NCBI RefSeq assembly: GCF_008065135.1 | Contig: NZ_CP042914.1 | Location: forward strand, 7,111,404 to 7,175,403 | Length of the DNA stretch: 64,000 nucleotides | Origin: Roseimaritima ulvae | GTDB lineage: Bacteria; Planctomycetota; Planctomycetia; Pirellulales; Pirellulaceae | Direction of reading: 5' to 3' | Shown: positions 28,121-38,494 of the stretch, piece after piece | Layout of the letters: every line of letters begins with the position of its first letter | Numbering within the stretch: the first letter of the stretch is position 1 | Position numbers and translations under genes: made by a program | The notes under the pieces: generated by a model | Database searches by the model: none | Seen by the model: only the letters and a program-made list of their open reading frames with translations | Told to the model about the DNA's origin: nothing

Positions 28121-30313
28121 TTATTGGGTCTCGAGCCGTGTTTGCTCGGCGGTCGCATCATCCACCAAACCGACCTTGGATAAATCCAAGGGCACAAAGC
28201 CCAATTGCAATGCCGGCGAATCGGGGCGTAGTCGAAAGTCGCCGTTTTGGGGATCCACAAACCTTGGATCGACCGCCAAGCTGTGCGCGTCGACTCCGGC
28301 TCGTTGCTGCTGCTCGAGCAGTTGTTCGCCGAGTTGCGGATTGGCGGCACAGAAGTAGAGATTGTGATCGGTGTCGGCCTGGCGGCTGAGCGCCAGTTGT
28401 CTGCCACGACGATCCTCCGTCGCGCGTCCCCGTCCGGGAGGCAATTCATCGATGAACGTGCAGGTGTCGGAGGAACTGTAGAAGATGTTTCGCTTGATCG
28501 CAGCCCCCGTCATCGGTCCTTCCCGCACGGCCAGATAATAGCCCCGCGGCGGCGCGATGATGTCGGCGACGATATTGTTTTCGCAGTGATTGTTCAGTTT
28601 CAAAATGATCCCCTGCGAGGTGCACTTATAAATCAAATTTTCCGCGATGGTCGTATCCATTTGCCCGCCATCGGTACGAATCGCCGCTTGCATGATCATC
28701 GGAGCCACCAGATGGTGGATGTAATTGCGACGGATTTTATTTCCCGCGCCGGCCCCGCGGATGTAGATCGCGTTGCCGTCGCCCAGCAACTCCATTGCAT
28801 GTTGGATTTCGTTGTATTCGACCAGGTTGTCGTGGGTATGCAGGTAGGGACGCACATCCTCCAATTGCGGATTCCGCGGCAACCGAGCGATCTCGTGCCG
28901 CCGAATCGTTCGGCCCAGTTCCCTGCCCTGCCGTGTGAAAAAATCCGTCATGCAACCGGAAAGAATGATGGCGGTATAGGGCGTGTGATGCACCAGATTG
29001 TTGGCGATACGATTCTCACCGCTTTGCCAGACCATGATGCCGGGTGAGTGCGAATAGATTTGCCCGATGTGATGTATGTGGTTGTTGTAGACCAAGTTGT
29101 CCCCGTTGACGTCTTTTGTTCCCGGCCCATATCCGCACAGCAGAATTCCGGCGCCCCCCATGTGTTCGATCACATTGCCGGACAACGTATTGTGTTGTCC
29201 GTGCAGATCGACGCGGATCGCCCCACCGCCGCTGTGCGCGAACCGACACTGCTCCACGCGGCAGTTTTCGGTTCCTCGCAGACGCAGCAGAGCATTCGCT
29301 TTGTCATACATGTCCCAGTCGTGCTGCAAGCCGGCATCATTGGCGGCGATTTGGTAGCGTTCGCCATGCATGAACGTCAGGCCTCGGAAACACAGATTCC
29401 GGACCGGCGTGTCCTGGGGGCCTTGCTTGTCGACCTGGCCTTCGACGCGAATCAATTCGGTCAGCGTGGGAGCGAACACGGGCGAGCCGTTCCGCGGCCA
29501 CCGATACAGTTTGCCTTGCTGCGTATTCAGCACCCACTCGCCCGGTTGATCAAGTCCCTCCAGCGTGTTTTCGACCCAGCAGGAGTCCGTGGTCTTGAGA
29601 AAATGCAGGAGATTCATCGCATAGGTGGCATCGATCGCAGTGTGCGCGATCTGCTGCGTTTCGTCGACCGATGCCAGGGGCAGGACATTCACGATCCAGG
29701 CGTGATGCGGACGCACGACGATTTCCACATCCTCTACATTGGCCCAATCCTTCAACGTGCCGGGCGGACAGTGCAGTCGGCTACGACTGCCGCCCCTAAG
29801 CGGAATAAAACCGGCCGAGCGGGCACGCGGCAGCAGACCTTGTTCGTCGTACAGAGTTAAAAAGCGATCCGAAACGTCCGCCACCAACAGCTTGCCGCGA
29901 GCGACCGCCGGCAAGCCGGGCAGGTCTTCGCTTACTTTTTGCCAGCCGCCGATCTCTCGGCCGGAACTCAGCACCGGAGTTTCACCGGGATAGGCGGCGT
30001 AGGTGATCGTGGTCTCACCGACGCCGCCATCGGCGAGAGAGAACACTAGGGTGTTGTGCAGTTGGTAACGTCCCCCGCGAAGCAGCACCACGATGTCGGT
30101 TGATTTGGACTGCTTCAAATCTCGCACGGCATCTCGAGCCCGCTGCAGCGTGGCGAAGGGACCGTCAGTGCGCCCGGGGTTCGCGGCGGCCAAAGTTCCC
30201 GACCAATCGTCGCGACCATCGGGGGCCACGAAGAAATCCGCCTGCGGTTCAGCCGCACCGCTCAGACGGACAGCCAGCACGACGCACAGCAACACCAACC
30301 CGTGAAACTTCAT
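28121..30313 (-). CDS. Exported right-handed beta-helix protein, GH141-like
   Basis: A 730-residue protein with a signal peptide (1-20). It starts in the manner of GH141/GH120-like parallel beta-helix glycosidases: FFVAPDGRDDWSGTL, GPFATLQRARDAVRDL, VVLLRGGRYQL, then ITYAAYPGETPVLSSG. Many short N-x-I/V turns follow (NTLSGNVIEHMGGAGI, ENRIANNLVHHT, NKIRRNYIHHL), the rungs of the helix. GH141 contains alpha-L-fucosidases, which would suit this locus, but a lyase or another helix family cannot be excluded. GAGGAG lies ten bases before the ATG. 35-bp gaps on both sides support one operon with the sulfatases. Confidence 0.82.
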   Translation of the reverse strand: MKFHGLVLLCVVLAVRLSGAAEPQADFFVAPDGRDDWSGTLAAANPGRTDGPFATLQRARDAVRDLKQSKSTDIVVLLRGGRYQLHNTLVFSLADGGVGETTITYAAYPGETPVLSSGREIGGWQKVSEDLPGLPAVARGKLLVADVSDRFLTLYDEQGLLPRARSAGFIPLRGGSRSRLHCPPGTLKDWANVEDVEIVVRPHHAWIVNVLPLASVDETQQIAHTAIDATYAMNLLHFLKTTDSCWVENTLEGLDQPGEWVLNTQQGKLYRWPRNGSPVFAPTLTELIRVEGQVDKQGPQDTPVRNLCFRGLTFMHGERYQIAANDAGLQHDWDMYDKANALLRLRGTENCRVEQCRFAHSGGGAIRVDLHGQHNTLSGNVIEHMGGAGILLCGYGPGTKDVNGDNLVYNNHIHHIGQIYSHSPGIMVWQSGENRIANNLVHHTPYTAIILSGCMTDFFTRQGRELGRTIRRHEIARLPRNPQLEDVRPYLHTHDNLVEYNEIQHAMELLGDGNAIYIRGAGAGNKIRRNYIHHLVAPMIMQAAIRTDGGQMDTTIAENLIYKCTSQGIILKLNNHCENNIVADIIAPPRGYYLAVREGPMTGAAIKRNIFYSSSDTCTFIDELPPGRGRATEDRRGRQLALSRQADTDHNLYFCAANPQLGEQLLEQQQRAGVDAHSLAVDPRFVDPQNGDFRLRPDSPALQLGFVPLDLSKVGLVDDATAEQTRLETQ

Positions 30314-30348
30314 CGCGCACTTCTCCTCGATAGTTGAATACGGCAGCG

Positions 30349-31887
30349 TTAGCCCTTGCCGGCGTCCTTGCGACGTTGTTTGGGCTGCCCGCTTGCCCGA
30401 TTCGCAACGCTCTTTTCAGCGATCGGAACGTGGCGATCGAACAGCGTCCCGTAGCGTTGGTAGTTGTTGTAGTCGACGGCCTGTTGTTTCCACTTCGCCA
30501 GTTCTTGATCGTAGCGCTTGCGCATGGCATCGAGCGTCGTGGCGTGGTCCGGGTTATTGGCCAGGTTCTCCAGCTCCAACGGATCATGCAATGTGTCGAA
30601 CAACTCTTCGGCCGGATCCATGGTGTCATCGCCGTACCACCAATAGGTGTATTTATATTGCCGGGTCAAACAAGTCAGACTGTGCGTTGGCAGCGGACCA
30701 AACACGTTGATAAACGACAACTGCTCGTGGCCTCCCTGATCCGCTTGCTGCAACAGCCCCGTCAAGCTTTTGCCGTCCATGTTGGCGGGAATTGGCAGGC
30801 CCGCCAGATCCAGGATCGTGGGAGCAAAATCGATGTTGCCGGTCAGCCGATCACAGCGAATCTGTTTGCCGTTCAAGGGGCTGCGAGGATCGTAAATCAT
30901 CAGCGGCACGCGTGAGGATTCTTCCATCGGCAGGACTTTGGAACCATAACCATGCGCACCGCAGATATAGCCGTTATCGCTGGTGTAGATTACGACCGTA
31001 TTGTCCGCGACGCCTTGCTTGTTCAACTCCTCGCGAATCATCCCCAGCGCCACGTCGATGCCATACACCTGCTGATGGTACTTGGCCATTTCGCCGTCGT
31101 AGTCGCTATCGTATTTCCACTCGGTGAAACGCGGGTATTGCCGTCCTTGTTTGCTTTGCGGGGCCAGATGTTCTGCGAATGCTCGCCCGAAGTTGGCAGG
31201 CTTGGTGAATTGTTTTCCCCGGTACACGGAATTAAAGCGGGGATCGGGAATCGCCGGCTTGTGCGGAGCTTTGAAACTGATCGACAGGCAGAACGGTTTC
31301 TGCTGCTTGCTGGCCTGGCGAATTACATCTTGCCCAAACGCGCCGTAGGACAAGGTCGAATGGGGGTACTGAGCAGCGTACTTCTGCATCGACTTGTTTC
31401 TCGCCGTAGCGTATTCGGTTTGCCCCGGACCGCCGCCCCAAAAATCAAAGTCGTCTTCGCACAGTCCTTTACCTTCGACCACGATGCCGAACTTGCCGGC
31501 AAACGCCGTCAGATACCCGGCTTCACGCAGCAACACCGGATAAGATTTCTGCCACACTTCGGGTCGCATATTTCCATGACTGAAATTGCAACCCGTTTTG
31601 TATTCGTACATGCCCGTAAACACATTGGCTCGGCTGGCCATACAGATGGCCGTGGTGTTGTAGTGTTTGTCAAACACCACGCCATCGCGAGCCAGTTGAT
31701 CCATATTGGGCGTCTGCACGTCCGGGTTTCCATAACACCCGACCGAATAGGTGTTTTGGTCGTCGGCGAACAGGAACACGATATTTGGCGGCGAGTCGTG
31801 TTCTTCAGCCGCGAAGCTCGTGGAAACCAGATTCGCCTGACACAGCAACCAAGCGGCTGTCAGCAGCAAGAGTTTGTGGTGATGCAT
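30349..31887 (-). CDS. Type I sulfatase, CMASR active site
   Basis: A 512-residue exported sulfatase with a signal peptide (1-26), [15 protein letters not shown] metal-binding start, formylglycine site C-M-A-S-R (C-x-A-x-R form) with VFTGMYEY, and [10 protein letters not shown]. The length and DDQNTYS start recall iduronate-2-sulfatase/choline-sulfatase-like subfamilies, but the substrate is not known. I start at ATG 31887, where the signal peptide begins; an upstream start at 32037 would overlap the hydrolase gene. It is 71 bp after the GH117-like gene on the same strand. Confidence 0.92.
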   Translation of the reverse strand: MHHHKLLLLTAAWLLCQANLVSTSFAAEEHDSPPNIVFLFADDQNTYSVGCYGNPDVQTPNMDQLARDGVVFDKHYNTTAICMASRANVFTGMYEYKTGCNFSHGNMRPEVWQKSYPVLLREAGYLTAFAGKFGIVVEGKGLCEDDFDFWGGGPGQTEYATARNKSMQKYAAQYPHSTLSYGAFGQDVIRQASKQQKPFCLSISFKAPHKPAIPDPRFNSVYRGKQFTKPANFGRAFAEHLAPQSKQGRQYPRFTEWKYDSDYDGEMAKYHQQVYGIDVALGMIREELNKQGVADNTVVIYTSDNGYICGAHGYGSKVLPMEESSRVPLMIYDPRSPLNGKQIRCDRLTGNIDFAPTILDLAGLPIPANMDGKSLTGLLQQADQGGHEQLSFINVFGPLPTHSLTCLTRQYKYTYWWYGDDTMDPAEELFDTLHDPLELENLANNPDHATTLDAMRKRYDQELAKWKQQAVDYNNYQRYGTLFDRHVPIAEKSVANRASGQPKQRRKDAGKG

Positions 31888-31958
31888 GATGGACGGGTTG
31901 TATGAACAAGGGGTTGGGACTGGAGTGAAACCGTTTCGGAACGTTCGCGACGCCCCGT

Positions 31959-33005
31959 TTAGGGGTCGAGAGGCGCAACGTCGAAACGTTGGATGAAGGG
32001 CAAAAATCCCTGGCGTCTTCCGATGTGCACGCCCCACTGGATCCGTTGACCGTTGTTGGAGTCCGTAAAAGCTTCGGGACGAAAAGCGCCGGCCGCATGA
32101 GGCACGTTTTGCACAGCATGGGTTTTCGAAAAGTGAATGCCATCTTCAGCGTATACGATCGAACGCACCCACTCTTTGGGACCGGTTGTGCCAATCATAG
32201 CCGCCACGCCGTCGCCCTGGGGCCAGACCAAAACTTCGTGATTGCCCGGGATCACCGGATTGCCTTTGTATCTGACGTACGGCCCCTGAGGCTGATCGGC
32301 GATCGCCAGCCCCAACTTGGTTTGCCCCGGGCCTTTCCCCAGCTGACGTCCTTTGTAATAGAACCAGTACTTTCCGTCTCGCACGATCAGACAGGCGTCG
32401 TCGACCAAGTGGCTATCAAAATCCTCACGGTTGTCGCTGTTGGTTAACGCGGGATTGGAATCCAGACGCTGCCAGGGTCCGGCCGGCGAATCCGACACGG
32501 CGATCCCGATTTTGGAATCCGGATTAAAGCCTTTGCGAAACTTGCGTGAGGTGCCGGTATAGAACAACCAGTAGCGTCCCTGGGCGACCAGCATGTTGGG
32601 CGTAAACACGCTGGCCCCTTCCCAGCTGCCCGGCTGACCTTTTCCCAGCGCCATGCCTTGCTCGGTCCAGTCACGGCCGTCGGGCGAAGTGGCATACCAC
32701 ACGGTGGCGTCGTAGCCTGGCGAAATGGTGCCCTTGGAATACCAGACATAATAAAGTTCATCGACTTTGATAATGTCACTGGGGTCTCGGCGCATCACGC
32801 CCTGCTGGGCCCCGATACCATCCACGTCCGAGTAGGTCACCTTCAAGGTTTTAACATCAACCTCAGAGGCCGATCCCGAATCGTCCGCCAACACGAAGAC
32901 AACACCGGGTGGTGGTTCCGCGGCCACGGCGGATGCCCAGCCGATCGTAATCAGTGTCGAGGTCAGGGCGACATGCAACGGGCGGCAAGCGGGTTTTGAA
33001 CTCAT
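31959..33005 (-). CDS. Exported five-bladed beta-propeller glycosidase, GH117/GH43-like
   Basis: A 348-residue protein with a signal peptide (about 1-28). It shows the repeating W/Y-Y-A-x-S-x-D-G blades of five-bladed propeller glycosidases: [74 protein letters not shown]-type [12 protein letters not shown] and [11 protein letters not shown]. The RRDPS and VDDAC aspartates are candidate catalytic residues. The pattern is closest to GH117 (3,6-anhydro-L-galactosidases and related), with GH43 as alternative. ATG 33005 overlaps the previous sulfatase's stop (ATGA), so the two are co-translated. Confidence 0.8.
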   Translation of the reverse strand: MSSKPACRPLHVALTSTLITIGWASAVAAEPPPGVVFVLADDSGSASEVDVKTLKVTYSDVDGIGAQQGVMRRDPSDIIKVDELYYVWYSKGTISPGYDATVWYATSPDGRDWTEQGMALGKGQPGSWEGASVFTPNMLVAQGRYWLFYTGTSRKFRKGFNPDSKIGIAVSDSPAGPWQRLDSNPALTNSDNREDFDSHLVDDACLIVRDGKYWFYYKGRQLGKGPGQTKLGLAIADQPQGPYVRYKGNPVIPGNHEVLVWPQGDGVAAMIGTTGPKEWVRSIVYAEDGIHFSKTHAVQNVPHAAGAFRPEAFTDSNNGQRIQWGVHIGRRQGFLPFIQRFDVAPLDP

Positions 33006-34462
33006 TGGGGCTTCCTCTGTCGCTTGTTCTTTTGCTTCTTGGGGGTGGTTTTCGATTCGCTGGAAAGCGTGCGACGCGACGCGTCGAAGCTGCGGGCATT
33101 TGCACCGAAACGATCGTGGTCCCCCACGTCTTGTTTCGCCCATTCCGCCAGCCTCATCAATTCCGCGACCGTTTCCGGGTGCTGGGACGAAACGTCGGTG
33201 GTTTCGCCGATATCGGCTTGCAGATCGTACAGCTGCGGCGTCTGAATGCGGACGGCATCGGCCTTGTCGACATGCCGGCGCCATTTCGATCCGATACCGC
33301 TGCCAACCGGTTCGGTATGCGGCAACATCAATTTCCAACGCCCCGAGCGAACGGCGCGAAGGCAATCGTGCTGGTAATAGAAAAAGCTGCGTTGCAGCGT
33401 GTCGGCACTGCCGTGCATCCATGATGAAATGTCGACCCCATCGATGACGCGGTCCGAGGGAGCGGCACCGCCCGACAGCGCGGCCAACGTGGGCATCAGG
33501 TCAATCGTTGCCGTCACCTCGTGGCATTCCGCTGCGGCCGGGATTCGCCCCGGGGCACGCATCACACAAGGCACCCGCAAACCGCCTTCCCAACAGGACG
33601 TTTTGGCGCCCCGCAAAGGCGCCGCATGGCCGCCATGCTCGCCGCGCAGCCGCCACGGTCCGTTGTCGCTGGTGAAGATGATGTAGGTGTTGTCGTCCAA
33701 CCCCAATTGCTGCACCTTGTCCAGCACCCGCCCGACGTGGAAGTCAATTTCTTCGATCACGTCGCCGTACAGGCCGCCGGCCGACTTGCCGCGAAACGCC
33801 TGCGAAGCGGCCAGTTTGGTGTGCGGCATGGTATGGGCCAGATACACAAAAAACGGCGTCTGCTTGTTGCGTTCGATAAACGCGAGCGCCTCGTCGGTGT
33901 AGCGTTTGGTCAGCGTCGACATGTCGACGTCCGTTTCCAACAGCTCCGAATTGCGAATCAGATTGACCGACTGGTCATTGCTGCCGGGCGTACCGAAGTA
34001 GTAGTCGAATCCCTGATGCTGCGGTAATAACTCCGGCTTGTAGCGAACCTGGCGGTGTCCCGCCAAATCCCATTTTCCAATCGCCGCCGTCGCGTAGCCT
34101 TGCGGCTTGAGAACCTCGGCGATCGTGACCTCACTGCGATGCAATTCCGGATGAATCGAATCCGGATCGGCGTGCCGAGCCACACGCAAAGGGTAACAGC
34201 CGGTCAGTAGAGCCGCCCGCGAAGGTCCGCAGACGGTTTGCGCATAAAAATTGGTGAACCGCATGCCCTCCTGGGCCAGCTGGTCGATTCGCGGCGTACG
34301 AATCTCGGGCGAACCGAAACACCCCAGGTCCTGATAGCCTTGATCATCGGTAAAGATGATGATGAAGTTGGGACGGGCGGCGACGCCGGCGGAGGCGAAC
34401 AGCCAAGTCCAACCGACCGATAATGCCGCCCAGGCAATGACCCAGCGTTTGAATAAACTCAT
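33002..34462 (-). CDS. Type I sulfatase, exported
   Basis: A 486-residue sulfatase: signal peptide (1-29), IFTDDQGYQDLGCFG start, formylglycine site CGPSR with AALLTG, the KWDLAGH region and FTSDNGPW. The C-terminus is a basic tail (TTPKKQKNKRQRK). It overlaps both neighbours by four bases, at ATGA junctions, so it is part of a tightly coupled run of three sulfatases plus the propeller hydrolase. Confidence 0.94.
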   Translation of the reverse strand: MSLFKRWVIAWAALSVGWTWLFASAGVAARPNFIIIFTDDQGYQDLGCFGSPEIRTPRIDQLAQEGMRFTNFYAQTVCGPSRAALLTGCYPLRVARHADPDSIHPELHRSEVTIAEVLKPQGYATAAIGKWDLAGHRQVRYKPELLPQHQGFDYYFGTPGSNDQSVNLIRNSELLETDVDMSTLTKRYTDEALAFIERNKQTPFFVYLAHTMPHTKLAASQAFRGKSAGGLYGDVIEEIDFHVGRVLDKVQQLGLDDNTYIIFTSDNGPWRLRGEHGGHAAPLRGAKTSCWEGGLRVPCVMRAPGRIPAAAECHEVTATIDLMPTLAALSGGAAPSDRVIDGVDISSWMHGSADTLQRSFFYYQHDCLRAVRSGRWKLMLPHTEPVGSGIGSKWRRHVDKADAVRIQTPQLYDLQADIGETTDVSSQHPETVAELMRLAEWAKQDVGDHDRFGANARSFDASRRTLSSESKTTPKKQKNKRQRKPQ

Positions 34463-35994
34463 GGTGTTAGTCCAGTCGATTGGTTGGTCTGCCGCTTACG
34501 GCGGTTGGGTTTGTTATTGGCTCGGCCGTTTTTTTTGAAATCCGGATGTCTCTTCAACCGCTCCGCCCGGATGGCCTCTCGGGTGCTCGCATCCACCGAC
34601 GCCCAGTCTTTGCCGTGACTGATGATCGGGGCATTTGTAACCACGGATCCGGTTGGTCGTTGGCCACTGCCCCGCCGCATGAACTCTCCCAGCTCGCCGC
34701 GTGTATCCTCCGCCATGCGAACCATCTGTTGCACGATCTGGGGATGGGCCGCGGCCACGTCCTGCGATTCAGCAACATCCGCTTGCAGGTTGTAGAGCAC
34801 GGGTGATTGCCGATTGGTAAAAGCGCTGTTCTTGTCCCAGAAGGGCAACTGTTTGCGAGTTCGGGGCAGGTGCAATTTCCAATCGCCGTAACGAACCGCT
34901 TGCAGGTTCTCGCAGTTGTAATAGAAGAAGGGCTGATTCTCCGCTCGCGCCAACTCACCGCCGGTCAGCAGTGGTACCAGGCTGACCCCGTCGTACACTC
35001 GATCGGTGGGCAACGTCCCGCCGCTGACTTCCGTCAATGTCGGGAACACGTCCATGGCCACCACCGGCGTATCGGACTCGCGGCCCTGCTTGATCATCGC
35101 GGGCCAATGCAAGATGAAAGGCACACGATGTCCGCCTTCAAAACTGACATACTTAGTGCCGCGATAGGGCGCGGCGTATTGCGGTTTCACCGGGCCGTTA
35201 TCGGACGTGAAGATAATGATCGTGTTGTCCGCGATGCCGGTCTCTCGCAGCGTCTGGACGATTTCCCCGACGCCCCAATCCAGTTCCTGCAGCACGTCGC
35301 CACGGACACCGTCCTGGGAGGAACCCACGAAGTCTTTGCCCGCTTTGTAAGGCGTATGCGGATAGTTGTGAGCGAAATACAGAAAAAACGGTTGCTCGCC
35401 GTGTTGCTTGATAATCTGGACCGCTCGGTCGGTATATCGACGAGTCAACTGAGCCAAAGGAGTCCGGTCTTCGATTTTGTTTTCGCCATCAAAAAACTCG
35501 GCTGAGTGCGCCGCATTGTTGGGCATCCCGTAGTAGTGCTCAAAGCCATGGCGGAAAGGATGAAACTCCGGCTCTTTGCCCAGATGCCATTTGCCGATCA
35601 TGAAGGTCTGATAGTTCTGTTTCTGGAACTGTTCGGCCAACGTAATTTCATCGGGATGCAAGCCCAGAAACCAGTGTTCATCGCGAATCGGGTTGATGCC
35701 CATGTACAGCCCGCAGCGCTGTGGATAGGCCCCGGTCAGGAACGCCGCTCGCGAGGGCGAACAGATCGATGCCGCGGTGTGAAAATCCGTAAACTTGATG
35801 CCCTCAGCCGCCAGAGCGTCGATGTGGGGTGTGTCGACCTTGCTGGCTCCATAGCAACTGACATCCGCATACCCCAAGTCATCGGTTAAGAAGAAGATGA
35901 CGTTGGGACGCTGCGGGAGGTCCGCAAAGCCGAAGCGCGGACTCAACACCCAGCACAGCACGCTCAACACAATCAGACAACCGGTGGCTCTCAT
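34459..35994 (-). CDS. Type I sulfatase, exported
   Basis: A 511-residue sulfatase: signal peptide (1-24), FLTDDLGYADVSCYG start, CSPSR formylglycine site with AAFLTGAYPQR, KWHLG and FTSDNGPVKP. It ends in a basic Lys/Arg/Asn-rich tail like its neighbour, suggesting recent common ancestry within the cluster (inference). Four-base overlaps with the sulfatases on both sides. Confidence 0.94.
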   Translation of the reverse strand: MRATGCLIVLSVLCWVLSPRFGFADLPQRPNVIFFLTDDLGYADVSCYGASKVDTPHIDALAAEGIKFTDFHTAASICSPSRAAFLTGAYPQRCGLYMGINPIRDEHWFLGLHPDEITLAEQFQKQNYQTFMIGKWHLGKEPEFHPFRHGFEHYYGMPNNAAHSAEFFDGENKIEDRTPLAQLTRRYTDRAVQIIKQHGEQPFFLYFAHNYPHTPYKAGKDFVGSSQDGVRGDVLQELDWGVGEIVQTLRETGIADNTIIIFTSDNGPVKPQYAAPYRGTKYVSFEGGHRVPFILHWPAMIKQGRESDTPVVAMDVFPTLTEVSGGTLPTDRVYDGVSLVPLLTGGELARAENQPFFYYNCENLQAVRYGDWKLHLPRTRKQLPFWDKNSAFTNRQSPVLYNLQADVAESQDVAAAHPQIVQQMVRMAEDTRGELGEFMRRGSGQRPTGSVVTNAPIISHGKDWASVDASTREAIRAERLKRHPDFKKNGRANNKPNRRKRQTNQSTGLTP

Positions 35995-37628
35995 TGCTTG
36001 TTCCTGTTCTGGGGACGATTGCGATTTCGCTGTTCCGGGGGCACGTTCTGAGGCCGATACGTTTGCAAAAGTTGCTGCATCTGTTTGACGACCGCGGGAT
36101 ACTGGTTGTAAACGTTCTGGGTTTGATACATGTCATTTTCCAGATCGTACAGCTGCGCGGGTGGCGCCCCGGGTTTGAGCTTGCCGTTTTTCAGGTCGCT
36201 GTTGACGCTGCCAACAAAGGCCGCCGCTGGCGGTCCGCCCCAAGCATGGTGCTGAGGCTTGGAGCCGCCGAAGCCGCCACTGCCCCGAGCGCCGATGTAC
36301 ATCCACTTGCCTTTGCGAATGGCCAGATGAGAGGGTTTGTGAGCCGCCAGCACGAGTTCCTCACGCAGGGCCGCCGTTGGTTCACCGAGCAGCGCTGGCA
36401 GCATATTAATACTGTCCGATTCCGATGCATCGCCGCTGCCCTGCCCCGTCAACGCCTTGAAGGTGGCCAACATATCGACGTTGCACAGCAGCTGATGGGA
36501 CTTGGTTCCGGCCGGAATTTTTCCGGGCCAGCGAGCGATAAAGGGGATCCGGTGGCCGCCTTCCCAAGCGCCGAACTTGAAGCCCAACAGATCGCCGTTG
36601 ATGCGATGCCCCGCCCTGACCGCGTTGCGTCCGCCCAGATTCAGCATGCCGCCGTTGTCGCTGGTAAAGATGACCAACGTGTTGTCGCTCAAGCCGTGTT
36701 CCTCAAGACACCCGGTCACTTCGCCGACCATCCAGTCCAGCTCTTGGATAAAGTCGCCGTACAGGGCCGCGTCGCTGGTGCCCTGGAATCGTTTGCCGGG
36801 CGTAAAGGGATGGTGGATATGGGTGGTCGCCATATAGAGAAAGAAGGGCTGCTGTTTGTTCGCCGTGATCCAATCCACCGCTTTCTCCGCCAACACGGTG
36901 CCCACCGTATAGTCGTTGTAACGCTGGTGTGCCCGCACGGCCCCTTTGAACATATTGGCGGTCCGCTGCGAGGCCTCCGGTGGGATAGGAGTAATCGGCG
37001 TCGCGTCTTTATGCCGCCCCCTGCCGAGATAAACCAAGGGATCGTTGGGGTCGCCATCCACCACCCGATCGTTCTCGACAAACACATACGGCGGAGCACT
37101 GTTGACGACCGGCAAGCCAAAGTAATAGTCAAACCCTAGGTCCTGAGGGCCGGGGCGCAGCGGTTCCTGCCAATCGTTTTTGCCCTCCCCAAATCCAAGA
37201 TGCCATTTGCCCAAAGCCGCCGTGGCGTAGCCGCTGTCCTTAAACACGTCCGCGATGGTCTGCTGATCGGGATCGATCAGCAACCCGGAAGTCACCGGCG
37301 CGGGCCCCCAAATCCCCTTGCCCCCGTGGGCGCGGAAAGGATATTCGCCCGTCAACAAAGCGTAGCGTGAAGGCGTGCATACCGCAGACGCCGAATGGGC
37401 ATCGGAAAACATCCGCCCCTGCTTGGCCAGACGGTCGATGTTGGGTGTCTGCACTTTGCTGGCCCCATAACACCCCAAGTCGCCATAGCCCAGGTCGTCG
37501 GCAAAAATGAACACCACGTTGGGAGACGGAGCGTTCTCATCCGCCGCTTGCTCCGCACGCCCGACGGTGCCCACGCCGAACAGCCACAGCAGCGACACGG
37601 CACCGCGAATAAAATCGGATCGGCTCAT
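35991..37628 (-). CDS. Type I sulfatase, exported
   Basis: A 545-residue sulfatase: hydrophobic signal peptide (about 6-26), IFADDLGYGDLGCYG start, formylglycine site CTPSR with YALLTGEYPFR, KWHLGFG and FTSDNGGML. The tail is Asn/Arg/Gln rich. ATG 37628 matches the signal peptide; an open frame reaches 37697 but adds unrelated residues. First of the three overlapping sulfatases, 105 bp after the RbsD/FucU-like gene. Confidence 0.93.
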   Translation of the reverse strand: MSRSDFIRGAVSLLWLFGVGTVGRAEQAADENAPSPNVVFIFADDLGYGDLGCYGASKVQTPNIDRLAKQGRMFSDAHSASAVCTPSRYALLTGEYPFRAHGGKGIWGPAPVTSGLLIDPDQQTIADVFKDSGYATAALGKWHLGFGEGKNDWQEPLRPGPQDLGFDYYFGLPVVNSAPPYVFVENDRVVDGDPNDPLVYLGRGRHKDATPITPIPPEASQRTANMFKGAVRAHQRYNDYTVGTVLAEKAVDWITANKQQPFFLYMATTHIHHPFTPGKRFQGTSDAALYGDFIQELDWMVGEVTGCLEEHGLSDNTLVIFTSDNGGMLNLGGRNAVRAGHRINGDLLGFKFGAWEGGHRIPFIARWPGKIPAGTKSHQLLCNVDMLATFKALTGQGSGDASESDSINMLPALLGEPTAALREELVLAAHKPSHLAIRKGKWMYIGARGSGGFGGSKPQHHAWGGPPAAAFVGSVNSDLKNGKLKPGAPPAQLYDLENDMYQTQNVYNQYPAVVKQMQQLLQTYRPQNVPPEQRNRNRPQNRNKQ

Positions 37629-37733
37629 TACATTCTCAATGGCAAGTGTGGCGACGGTTTTGGTGATGGTTTTGGTGATGCCTGCTGCGGTGGCCATGGC
37701 CGTCGCTGAAGGCAGCGGCAGGACATGGTCCAG

Positions 37734-38285
37734 CTACTGGTCGGTCGCCGGTGCTCGTTCGATGGCCGCCCGCAGTTGCTCCTCAGCCGCGTCGGACCAA
37801 TAGCCGCAGTCCAAGCGAATAAACACCGAAGTGTAGGGCAGCGTGAGATCGGTCTTCAGCACCAGGACCTGAAACGTCTGCCCCGCTTCATCCAGCATGC
37901 TGATGATCTCGCCGTGCGGCAAAGACGTCACGTCCTGATCCTGCAGTGCCTTCTCCAGGCCCGCCCGATAATCGCTAATCCCCTTGGCATATTGTTCGGG
38001 GACGTGCGTCAGTTCGGCGTCCGTAAACACTTTGCCACGAACGTGCGATTGCTCCGCGACGAGCGCCAACACCTCGCGAACTACCTCCAACTGTTTCTCG
38101 CCGGTATATACCGTCTTAATCCCGGCCGCGGTCTGAGCGGGGTACGCCGAGTCGGCAATGACGATCCAATTGCGGTGCCCCAGCAGCGGCAATTGACTTT
38201 TCAGCGTTTGTTGCCAGCCAGGCGTTTCCGCCGCCAGCGACGAACAACCGACGAGGGCGAGCAACAGGATCCCAATTCTTTTCAT
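37734..38285 (-). CDS. Exported RbsD/FucU-like protein
   Basis: A 183-residue protein whose core, LLGHRNWIVIADSAYPAQ, matches the GH-x3-IVIADA-x2-P signature of the RbsD/FucU sugar mutarotase fold. Classical members are about 140-residue cytosolic enzymes that speed conversion of sugar anomers (ribose, fucose). This one has a signal sequence, with LALVGC at residues 9-14 that could be a lipobox, so it would act outside the cytoplasm, an unusual place. It is the promoter-proximal gene of the sulfatase locus. Catalytic competence is unproven. ATG 38285 is chosen over 38300. Confidence 0.7.
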   Translation of the reverse strand: MKRIGILLLALVGCSSLAAETPGWQQTLKSQLPLLGHRNWIVIADSAYPAQTAAGIKTVYTGEKQLEVVREVLALVAEQSHVRGKVFTDAELTHVPEQYAKGISDYRAGLEKALQDQDVTSLPHGEIISMLDEAGQTFQVLVLKTDLTLPYTSVFIRLDCGYWSDAAEEQLRAAIERAPATDQ

Positions 38286-38494
38286 ATCACAGCCTCCCAA
38301 GGGATAAGCGAAACCCCAACATTCTAGTCGCTTTCCGACCCTGCAAGACGACGAAATGCCCTACGGAACTAAGGATTTGCGACTCTTACGATGAACAACT
38401 CAGCGCGGCTTTTACCCCCTCCACCAAAGCTCCAACATATTGGACGCTGGACAGATTGCGGGCTAAACTCTGCAAAACATATAGATACATAGAT

